From positions 2,294,001 through 2,358,000 of the forward strand of contig NC_063279.1 of the NCBI RefSeq assembly GCF_910591885.1: DNA of 64,000 bases. The letters run 5' to 3'. The position numbers and the translations under genes are program-made. A model generated the notes under the pieces. The model ran no database searches. It worked only from the letters and a program-made list of their open reading frames with translations, and was not told the origin of the DNA. This DNA is from Bombus terrestris. Lineage: Eukaryota > Arthropoda > Insecta > Hymenoptera > Apidae. Shown piece by piece: positions 35,174-47,100 of the stretch (the first letter of the stretch is position 1; each line of letters opens with the position of its first letter).

Positions 35174-38100
35174 TTAAACGTGTTGCACGAATTCTGGATT
35201 GAGAAACGAGAAACCCATAAACTCCGTTTGATCCAGGTTCATCATAAATAATTTGTCCGTGGGCGTTAAATCTGTCTTCTCCGAGGTGAACTGTTTATCA
35301 AAGTTGCTCACGTCCTTGCGATGTTTCTACGGGCAAACGTTCACGCGTTATTCATCTTTCATACCGTTTGCCTTCGCGCCGTTTGTACGCGACATACTCA
35401 CGATTTTTGGTTTGAACGGCGGTTGCACCTCCCGATTTTCTATCTTCTCCCAATCGATCCGTCGGAAGAACGCGTGGCTGCGGACGTCTTCCTCTCCGCG
35501 TAGTCCGCAACCGAGTCTCTTCACCGGATTCTTGGTGAGGAACTGAAAAACCAAGGTCGAAATTGATAATTTAATCGCGGTTAAACCACTAAATCGTCGA
35601 CCAATGGGCCAACGCTTACCGCTTTACAAATTTCTCTGGCCTCCTTCGATAAACTCTTTGGGTAGCTAACGTTATGCTCCGTAATCGCGGCGAACAGTTC
35701 CTCTTCGTCTTCTCCGTCGAACGGCGGCTGACCAACCAACATTTCGTACAACAGTACGCCGTATGCCCACCAATCAACCGACTTTCCGTATGGTTGATAC
35801 AATATAATCTGCAATAAACGAGCAAACGAATCGATACGAGTCGCGTATCCTCGTATATATGCGATGTACGTATAGTATATATATATATAGTATGCTGTAT
35901 ATGTTGCGATAGCTTTGGTCAGGAAGAAGCGAAACACTAACTTCCGGTGCGATGTAATCGGGTGTTCCGCAGAACGTCTTGGTAGTCTTGTCTCCGTTGA
36001 TACCTTCTTTGCACATTCCAAAGTCCGCGATCTTGATATGGCCGTCTTGATCCAGCAAGACGTTGTCCAGCTTCAGATCTCGGTACACGATACCTCGGCC
36101 ATGAAGAAAGAACAGACCGATCGCTATTTCGGATGAGTAGAATCTACGAACGATAAGAGTATGGTCGTTAAGGCGAACGATCGCTACCGCGTGAATAGCG
36201 CGCGAGTTTCTTCGACGATCGAGACTTACACTGCGACGGGCTCTTTGAACTTGCCACACTGCTGTATCTGGTACATCAAGTCGCCACCGTTTACGTATTC
36301 CATCACGAAATACAGTCGGTCCATGGTTTGGAAGCAAGAGTGTAGTTGCACCAAAAACGGTGGTTTACTTGACAACGCCAAAACGCGTTTTTCGACCATA
36401 GTACATTCTACGTCGTCGTCCTGTATTATGATGTCTTTCTTCAAGATCTTGATGGCGTATAGTTCGTCGGTTCCTTTCCTTTCCGCCAACATCACCTTAA
36501 ACACGACCCCCGTAATGTACATGACGCGGTCCAAACGTACGTGCATTTGTCGCTTTATTAATTATTATTTGTTTAAATATCTATGCATATGGAACGAACG
36601 ACTGACTTTTCCGAAGCTGCCTTTGCCGAGCACCATCAGGAAGTGGAAATCGCTCGCCCTTATTAAGTCGCTCTTGCCCATGTTGTGTGGCACTTCCTTG
36701 TCCTGAGTCGCCGTCGTTTTCCTCGTTACCGAAGTTTTCTACGGGATAAAAAATCAGAATAATTGTTTATTATCGGAACGTGTCGCTCCGTTGTTCTTTT
36801 TTCATTTTTCGCAAGCTCGTCGTCGCGGCATTGCCCAGCAAGAAACATACTCGCACTTTCATCTTCAACTCGGCAAGATCCACACCCTCTTCCGGCACAG
36901 GTACATTGTAGTATTCTCCTTCTTCTTGCGTGAGAAGTTTGAACCATCCGCTGGCAGGCGCTTTGATAAGCTCCGATATGCCGAACGACAGCGAACCCAT
37001 GAAATCGTTCCTCGACGTCCGATCCCAATCCCAAACTTCGATCAAAAGTCGTCTGTCTTTGTCCTCCGGTTTCAGATCGCTAAAAATCGAATCGGTCGTT
37101 CTTTAGCTACGTTCTTACTTCTATTCGCGTGCAATAAACACATCTTCTTCGCGTCGAGATTAAAAACCACATCTCTCGAAATCGTTTCGAGAGGAAACGA
37201 GTTTTACCGTCACTTACAAAATGATCGTCTCGTTCCACTCGGGATTCAACGAGGATTTGATCGTTTTCGTTTTCTTCTTCACGTTGTCCGAATCCGGAAT
37301 CAACTTCAGCTTGACGTAGGGATCCGACAAACCGTTTGGATCCATCGGAATCAGATTTCGTCCTTGTTTCACTGTAATCGCAGTCAAAGTTTACGATAAT
37401 TTTCCTGATGTTCGGTACATTGCTTGGTTTGCTTTTCGCTCTCGCTTTCAACCGTCCTACGCGACTGTTCCGTTCTACGAGCAACGGAGAAAGGGTAGAA
37501 TTTCATTTACGATAATCAACGACCGTTTAATATCACGGCCTTGAGACGAAAGAAGCTTAATTTGACCGGTAATAATCATCTAATAATAAAGATGTTGCGC
37601 TGGTCGCGTCGCGTCGCTCCGGGGCCCTATTTCATCTCTTGCAGAGCCAGCCGTTTGACGAAAGAATCGATAAATCGATTACAAGGGTATTTTTAATGGT
37701 AATTATCGCAGGATGGTGTAAAAAGACTAAATCCATTTTATAGGCGAACCGTGCTACACAGCTGTGGTTGCTCAAGTTGCAAATCTATGTACGTGCGTCG
37801 AACAAAGACGATTGTCGCGCGTAATATGCACAACAGGAATAGTCGCGCTTTTGCATTCGTCGCAATTTTTGGTCCATCGCAATCGGCGATGATTGGTCGC
37901 GGTTTTTGAAAAATATATTTTCTATCTCTGAAGGGGTGTTTTGAATTAGAATATTCTAAAATAGCGTCTTTTTACGATTTTCTTTTTTTTTTTTTTTGGA
38001 GGGAAAGGAAGGAATGAAGTTATTGAATTTTGAGGTATGGTTTTATATATATTTAACGAGTACAAAAAATTTTGTTTAAAGTAACAAAGGAAATTGTACC

Positions 38101-41100
38101 TGATTTCTAAGCCTATTTCATGGGCTGCAGTCTTCAATCGGCGTGAAAGATCCTCCTCTTAATTCTTGACTGAAAGAGAAAACCGTAAAAGGATTAAATT
38201 ATTGTATATTTTTCTTCTGGGTGAACTAAAAAAGCTTTTCAAAAAGTTTATTTAAATAATTGTTATAGCACCTTAAAGTTTATTATTTTTTTAACGCATT
38301 TTTTCTAAACCCACCAAAATTTTTAATTTCACATTGTTTTCTGCCATTGTTTAGTTCACCCAGAAGAAAGATATATAATAATTTAATCCTTTTTTGGTCT
38401 TTTCTTTCAGTCAGGAATTACGAGGTGGATCTTCCATTCCGATCGAAGACTGCAGCCCATGAAATAGTCTTAGAAATTTGTTATAATTTTATTTTTTTAC
38501 TTTAAAAAAATTGTTTGTATTCGTTAAATATATATAAAACCATACCTCAAAATTCAATAACCTCGTCTCTTTCTTTCCCTTCTAAAAAAAATCACAAAAA
38601 GACGCTGTTTTAGAACATTCTAATTCAGGACATCCCTTTAACCCCTTAACCTACAACTACGGGCATAGCCCGTAGTCGGTGATCGGACCGAACGTAAATA
38701 TCACGGGCATAGCCCGCGCGCGTAGTACGTACTACACGAGTCGTGCGAATGGCTCGAAGGCTGCGCGAGCTTGTTGACGTTTTCGGCCCAAAATTCTCGA
38801 ACGTAAATCGTAGGTTAAGGGGTTAAACTAGAGACAACTTTCGTTCCACTTGCATTATAGAAGATATAATTATAAAATACGAAAGATGCATGGCACGTTA
38901 CGTTTGCAAATCCTTTCTCTTTTCTTCTCCGTTGTTCGCTCGTACAACGAAGAGGGAAATCGTCGTAGGGAAAATCGAGAGCAGCAAAGCGAAAGGTAAA
39001 CGTACCTTCGACGGTGAGCTTGTTTCCGGAACATGAGATGTGCAACAACATACGACCACGTCTCTCGGTGTGATCGCATCCGCAAAGATTCGGCACGCTC
39101 TCCTCGCATCTCTTGTGTACGTTCATGTCGCATGCTACGTTATTAGATCATGATCGATTATAATCGTTGTCCGATACTCGCTGGCACGTTTACGTTGCAG
39201 CCAGACCGGTAATCTCGTATATTTTCTGTTTTTTTTTCTTTTCTTTTTCGTATTATTCATTTACTTCTTTTCTTTCGTACGGTTTCTCGGCATATTTTGT
39301 CTGAAAGTCTTGGTTCGAGCAGCAGGATGCAGAATAGGGGCGCGGTTCATTACGCGTTTCATTAGCCATCGAAACTGCAGCTGTCGACCGTCTCCTTCTC
39401 TCTGTCTTTTTCGTTCGTTCATTTTTCTGAACTTTCTTATCGATTACGCTACTCGAACGTTACACGCGATCGAAGCTGGTTCGGTCCGTTTTTCTCATCT
39501 TTCCTCGATGGAAAGACGATTCGAGACGCGCGATCGCGGCTGCAGTCGAAAGTGCACACGCGCGGAACTTAAACGAACAACCGTCCGAATGACATGCTCG
39601 ATCGACGGAGGTTCGTGCATAAATCGTAATACAAAGGGAGTTTGTACGAATTACGAGGACGTTATCGACTGCTGGTAAACGCAGTTACAGGCATTTCTTC
39701 GTTCGTTATTTCTCTTTGGTTTCGTTTACGAGATTTTCTTGTCACGCGATTCGCGCATCGATCGGTCGATAACACCTCGTAATCCTGACTGCGAGAAGTG
39801 GAGTACAACGAGAAGCTGCCATTATGACAAACCACGTGATCTGGCATAATATACACAAGATCTATATCGAACAGGTAATTATCGTTGGAAATCGATATCT
39901 ACGCGTTCGCATCGGTATCGATAGCGCGTAAAGGAAAGAAAAGACAGCGATCGTGAAACATATGTACATAGATATGTTCTCCCGTGCGCATACCAAGCAT
40001 CACAGAGAAACCAGAAGGGAACAAAGTGTTACCATTTAACGAAATTCCATCGAAGGATACGAAGGAAAGTTGTGACACGCGCGAGTACACATACATAGAT
40101 ACGTATGTACATATGTATCTGTATACACATATAGTAGTATATTGGAAAATCTAATATCGCAGTTGACACGTATGAATGGTATGCATGATCTGAAAATAAT
40201 AATATGCAATCAAAGGGTGGCATAATCAACGAAGAAAGGTAGGTGTTGCGTTCATGTTTACTCGCTAATGAGCAAAGGACAAATCTACGTATACGTATTA
40301 TGATAATTACGAGCATGCATCGTATGTACAATAGTGTAACAATTATGTACCGTATATACAATATCTATGTATAAAGATCGCGAACAAATACCGTACGTAC
40401 ACTGTTGTTAAGGTATTTTATATAGATGTATGTATATGTATAGGAGGCGGTGAGCTCGCCTAACTGTGCGATAGGATGTGGCAAAAAGAGCAACGGGGTA
40501 AGCAAGCGAGGAGCTAATAGGCAAACAACCAAGTGCAAGGTGTTCCCATCTTCCACTTTAAACGGAACGGGTAACGTTTCGCGGCGAATGAGGGTGCAGT
40601 ATCACCGACAATCATCGAACGAAGATACGAGCAGAACGGGATAGCGTTCCTTCTTAACAAACAGGCAGAGATACGGATAACGATGTTCCAAGGGTAAGAA
40701 AATTATTCGTACCTACCAACGTCGTGAACATCGTAAACGTTGGCTATGGACGTTTCAAAGCGGAGGTCGAAGATCGTCGATCTTACGAGCCACGTACACG
40801 ATCCACGCGAGACAGTTTAAGATTCGCTTGAAAACGCGACTTATCTATGTATATATATGTATATGATATGTAGATATATCGATGTAACGAGTTCGATACG
40901 TCGGATATACGCAGAAGGCTTTATGAGAAATTGAAAAGTAAATCGAGGATGCAGGTTGTCGGAAGAAACGAACAAGGTTCTGACAGCGAACCAACCAATT
41001 GGTCTGCTCGAAAAATATCGTAATCGAAGAATGAAGTAGCAAAAGAGCGGAATAGCTGAGCGGAAACGAGGACAGCAACGGACTTATGACGACGACGATG

Positions 41101-44100
41101 ATGTCAACGAAGATGAGACAGGAAAGGAAAGATACTAGAGAGAGATAGCATGGAACAGGTGCACGATGATGACAGCGACGAGGAAAATACGATGGGAACG
41201 TAGAACGTTTGTCATGCACGGGGATAACCTTCCTAATGTTTTTCTTATCTTAGAAATTAACATGAACCGGAGCAACGATGGAAATCGCCGAGGTTTCCAA
41301 AGTCGAGTCGAGAACAGCGAAAGAAACGTAGAAAAGGATACGTTTGAATCGTAGATGCAGTTAGCGATCACCGACGAGTGAGAATTTTCTTAAACTACGA
41401 TTTCGAGGTCGGAGAGATGGTAGTTGGATAAGATCGGGAAATATAAGGATACTGAAAGTGAGACGCAGAAGCGAAGCTCTATCGAGTATCGCGTTATTTC
41501 GCACATTTACGTGATAATCGAGGGTATTTATTCGATCGACTTGTAGTCACAGAAGGTAAGTACGTACGGAGGAGCGTCGTACCTACTCCGTTCGGGTTGA
41601 ATCGTTGAATCGAGAATCGAGGACGGATTTGAAAAATTGATCGCACAGTTTGTAATATATGGGTATCGCGGTCCAGCTGGATCCGAGAGAGAGACAGCGC
41701 AACGCGTTTTCATAGTTTATTATATTGAGAGGCGCGCCGCTCGATACAAGCGACGCGACGGAGGGCAGATATGCCGGTAGCAGCTGTTTCTACTCGAATC
41801 TAGACGAATGCGAACTTGTACGTTATACCGAAGATAACTACGTGAAGAGATAAACGAGTGCGAAATCTAGCCGCTTCGTGGAATGTATTGCGGACTGAGT
41901 TTGTTTGATTTGAATGTTTGTTAACTACCTGAACATTTAAGTCCCTGATGCGCGATACCGTGAAGCATCGAGCCGCAGTGGTCGCAGAAGGTTGGCGTCA
42001 GGTACGTGAAAACCTCCCATTTGTGTGCGGTGCTCATCTGGGAACAAGAAATAGCGGCCCGGGAAAGCCCGGTCCTTCATTGTGATCTGATGCTCTGATT
42101 TCGAGCGATACCAGCCGAATCCTCGCTACTTCGTCTCTACCGATAGCTCGACCGAAACTGCTATATCGCGTTTACCAATTTAATCGCTCGAAGCTAATTC
42201 GGCGATCATTTCATCGACCAACTCGCTCGTTACCAAAAAAAAACGTCGACCAAAAAAAAAAAAAAAAAAAAATATGGTTTCCCGGTTCTCGCTTTTCGCT
42301 ACGATTAGACGCGTTCGGATTGCGGTCGAAGCTGCTGAACAAAGTGTACGAAGAGAAAGGGTGGCCGAAATTGAAAGTACAAAGGTGTTGCTGCGTCCGT
42401 TTCAGTGGTTGGTCGAATCAACCGTTCTCTCGATTTAATCTCAAATTTAATCGGAGATGGTTTACGGAAAAGCGATTTTAACATCTTTTTCAATTCGAGC
42501 GAAGGGAGGAATGTCGTTTCCCACCAGTGTAAACCTATTTGTCGGGAAGGAATCCTTGTCGCGATAAAGATAGCCAGCTAGTCGCTCGATAACGTTCACT
42601 CGGAACCCAGTTAAGGTCATGGTTTGCTACGCGAAATTCAATTTGTCTCTTTTTCTTCTTAGTTTCCGTACAATGAGAAAGAAAAAATGGAAGAATCCCA
42701 GTAGGAGGGTGGGCGGCCGCTTGGTCGGTCGGGCTGATGAGGTGAAAGGGAGGCTAGGACGAGCTGAAATGGACTAGCCCGTGAGTAAGATGGGATCGAG
42801 CTAACGGAGAGAAAGATGGAAAGAGGAACAGCGAGGGAAGCGAGCAGCAAAGTAGGCCTTTGCCGTCTTTCGGGCACTAACGCGGCCCGCTCCTTTGCCT
42901 CGATTTTCCAGGCTTTTCTCCCGACCCCGGTAGTCTCGAGCGTTTAATTCGTTTCCACGCCGTTCTTCTTCCAATTCAGCCCGCCCCCTACTACGCTCTT
43001 TCTCTTTCACTCTCTTGGCGCCAAACACGTTCTATACTCTATGCATGGAGCCTGGAAGTCTTCTTTCGACTTTTCGTTCGCAAACCTCTCGTTATTTCTA
43101 CGCATGGCTCGCCGATAAAGTAGAAAAGTGGAAATTACACGGTGGAAAGGAGTCTCGATTTGTCCGATTTCGCGTGTATCTCGCGGAAAGGGACGTAAGG
43201 GAAAAGAGGTACCGAGACGCGCCACAGAAATCACACGTATATACATTATAGAAAACGAATTGCGGTGACACATGATGCGGCATAGATCAACGTATAAATT
43301 GTGCTGGACATCAGATTATCCGAAAAAAACACGTAGAAGCGGAAAGACACAGAATGCATAGACAATCTGTACAAAATAGAAGAGTTATTTACAAAAGTAT
43401 AACAAGTATAATGTAATATATATCATATGTATAATATTGTACAGGATCGAAGATCGCCTTTATTCGGAAGAAGCTTAGAGTCGAAGATGTTATTCACAGC
43501 ATGATGGAAATCGCGCGTTCCCTTTCTATCGTCTAAACCATAATTAATATTATCGTTCGTTCTTTCTCGTTGCTGGCTAATATCCGATTCTACTCGAAAT
43601 TTTACGAGCAACCTGGCGCGGCGGCCGGCTCGAAAACTATTACTTTCCGCTATTTCTATCGCGCGTTCTTTGCGATCTTCGTGCATTCAAAGTGGTCGCG
43701 TCATCCTCGAATTCACAATTTTGCCTATCTCGAGAAACACCGACAACTATGAGAGAAGATCGTAGATGTAACAAAGTAACGCAAATATCAAGCTTCGACG
43801 TCTAAAAGGCCAAGCTAAATATTGCGTGTAACTATTATACATATGTATACGAACATCAAAGTCTGTGCACACACACACATCGTGAAAAGTAGAACGAGGA
43901 GAAGTGTGAAAAGGTTTAAAGGTGTAAGTGGGAAGGAAACGTTTCACGCGCACACATTAAATTTCAAAAGAGAAAAGACAAGTCGTGTGTGAAAAAGACA
44001 GGATTCGTCTAGCGATGGGTATGTACCTACGTCGTTTCCACGTTTCCATATTTTCATAGTTTTTCGATTGCGCGTTAACGAAACGAGCTTGAGATGAGAT

Positions 44101-47100
44101 TTTGTTAAACTGATTTTTGTCCCATCGCCAGATCGGTCACCACGACGATCGCGAGGAGAGCAAAGGAGCGAGGGAAACAGAGAGCGGAAACTGGAAAGAA
44201 AGAAGCGGACAGAAAAGTAAACCAAAGTCGAATCGTATCCTCTGTTACGTATGTACATCGTGTATCTCTCTCCCCTAGCTTTCCATTTCTTTTCTTCTGT
44301 ATCTCGCTGTCTCTCTTCTATTCTTCTCTTCGCTTCTTTATCCCCGTCCCGTGAAAAGTAAATAGGTACACGTTTCTGTGCGCACATAGAGATAAACGTA
44401 CGCGGATACGAGTGTCGACGAATACGTAGTCGTTCGGAGGCGACAAATAGCGATCAAATTGCGGTGCGCTCGAGGGTTTCCGCGTGAAAACTTACCGCGA
44501 ATCGTAAAATCCGAAACAGGAAAAACCAACGAGAAATTAATTCGCGCGTGGTCGAGAAAACTGATCGAAGACGGTACATCGCGCATCGACGATAACTTGT
44601 TCTGTGAAATTCGCGAGCGTTCAGGCTGCTACGTACGCACGAATATGTTAAACTCTTGCGCGGCAGAGATAAGCTTTGCGAAAGAATATTTACAAAGTAC
44701 GAACATCGGGAAGAGGAATAAGAAGAAGAAACAATGATAATAGTAGTAGTAGTAGTAGTAGAAGAAGAAGAAGAAGAAGAAGAAGAAGAAGAAGAAGAGG
44801 GAAAGTAAAATGAGAGAGAGTAGAAGAAAAAGAAGAAAAAGTAGAAGATCAGAAGACACGAAGAAGATCAGAGGAAACAAGACGAAGATAAAGCAACACC
44901 ACGAACAAACGGTGGACCATAGACAAAATGTACGGTCAGTATAAAGTGCGATAGTGTCTGTGTCCTTTTTCTTTTCGTGTGTCTGTGTGCGTGTGACTGG
45001 TTGCGTGTTCTCGTTTTTTCTTTCCATTCTTTTCTTTTTTCGTTTTTAATATGATACCTTGGCACTTCATGCCCTGGTGGATGACACCATAGAGAAGACT
45101 ACCGCAGTGGTCACAGAAGGTGGGGCTGTTGTAGGTGTGTTGCTTGAATTGGTGCTTCGTCCGCGTGTCCTGCGTTATTACACCATTACACCGTGCACAC
45201 ACACGCAGACTCTCGGGTCATGGCGTAGGGGATCATGATCGTGATCGGGATTGCAACCAGGATCGTAATCGGGATCGGAATGAAAATCAGGATCGAGATC
45301 GAATAGAAAGGATATAACAGATATCGGTGGCAATCGATTTCCCTGATCAGCGAATAAACTCGTTGCTCGGCCTTCCACGGGCACGTAATTGCAATGATAT
45401 CGAAGAGAACGATCACGTGACAGCGACACGTTCGTTTCGAAACATCTGTTCCAGCGCTTATTTTCATTCCACGAAGCTTGCACGCGCTCGCTAGTGACAG
45501 AGGCGCGTAGCACGTCGTTCGAAATAAACCGGTGCTATGTACGTTGGTCCAAGTTAGAAACGGGTCGTCTAGCCGTCGCGTGGAACAACATCGGAATCGG
45601 TGGCAGCGGTAACCGCGAAACGAGCCAGTTTCGCAGCTGAAACGAACAAGCGACATCACGGTTCCGTGTGACGTGTTATCACGAGGCGGCACTGTGTCCT
45701 CCGAGCTGTGGTCCATTAAGTTCTGCAAGTTATGCTTCGCTTTCAAACTACGAAAGCGCCAACTCGATTATTAGTCTGCCTGGCATGACTCGTTACTCGT
45801 AACCGCTACGTGCACGGACGTGTCAGTTAACCGACGTGAAAACGCAGCCAATTTTGAAATTTAGTTTCCGATCGATCGATCAACCGTACGTTTTCCTTGG
45901 CTAGCAAAGATATCGCCTTCAGGGAAATTGTGCCGTAATTCGATGTCTGTAAGGACGTACGGGGATCAGGTCTTTCGAGAAAGAGTCATCTTCGAAGCAC
46001 AGAAGCACAAGGAAATCAGCACCAGGGCCAAGGAAGACGCTAGGACATTGATCGTTTTAGTCGAATACCCAAATGTAAATAAAAACCATTTCCTTCCGCA
46101 GTGATTGGAAAAACGTTCGCGACTCGTCGATCCTTCGACAGATTGCCCTCGAAGGCGTCGCAGGAGGATGACGGGAGCGGCGAATTTTCCGATTCGCTTG
46201 TTGCGATCTCGCAACGAGTCGGGAGCGTTGTTCCCGTTTAGACGATCCGGGCCAACGAATTTCCTTATAGTCGTCCGCATAATTATTCCGTGTTACAAGC
46301 GTGGTTAAACGAAGCGCAGTAAACGCTTAGGCCAATCGTGCGCGGTGCGAGAAAACGTGGAGAAATATATAGCTCTTAGCCCCGGGTGTCCTTTCCCTAT
46401 TTGCTCCAGCCGAGGATCATCCTTGTTCTTTTAATTGTCCCGTTACGGCTTTATTTATTGGCTTATTAGACGATTCGTTTTAGCTCGTTACCCTTCTCTC
46501 TTTCTTCCTCTTCTTCTCGACACGCGTAAGCAATTACGTTCTGGTCCATTTCTTCCAATTACGTCGGCGTATGTATTTAAACGCGAGATAAATTCATCTA
46601 CAGTTTCTATCAACGCGTAACGTAAAACGCCTATTTCTTTCTTTCTTTCTTTCTTTCTTTCTTTCATCTTATTATTATTAGATATAAGTAAGTTTAGGTA
46701 ACGCGAATTTTGTTCGATAGAACGAATTTCATTAGCTGCTAAAATACGGAATCCATCGAATCGATTACACTGTAAAAATACGATCCGCGCGCGTTTGGTC
46801 GACGGAAAGCTCGACCTCGATATCGATCCGGCAACGACCTTCCTTAACCGGTCGCCACTTTTCGCAGCGGCTACCAATATGCTCGGTCCTCTACGCGTGT
46901 TTAACGCTGCTGCTATTAATTAACACGTATTTAGACGACAGAGATTGTGAGCCAGCTAGAGTTATAAGACAGAGAGACAGAGATAGAGACAGAGAAAAAG
47001 AAATAGGGAACGTAATTGCAAGCTGTCTCGGCGTAATACGATAGTCCGTGGTGGACATCCGCGCGCAACACACGCGCATTTCTTTGCTCCCAGAATTTCC

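Noticed and set aside
42035..42037. ATG at the start of the alternative C1B exon as an alternative translation start
   Set aside because: It directly follows a complete splice acceptor, and the exon phase matches the internal position. A start here would drop the pseudosubstrate and C1A.
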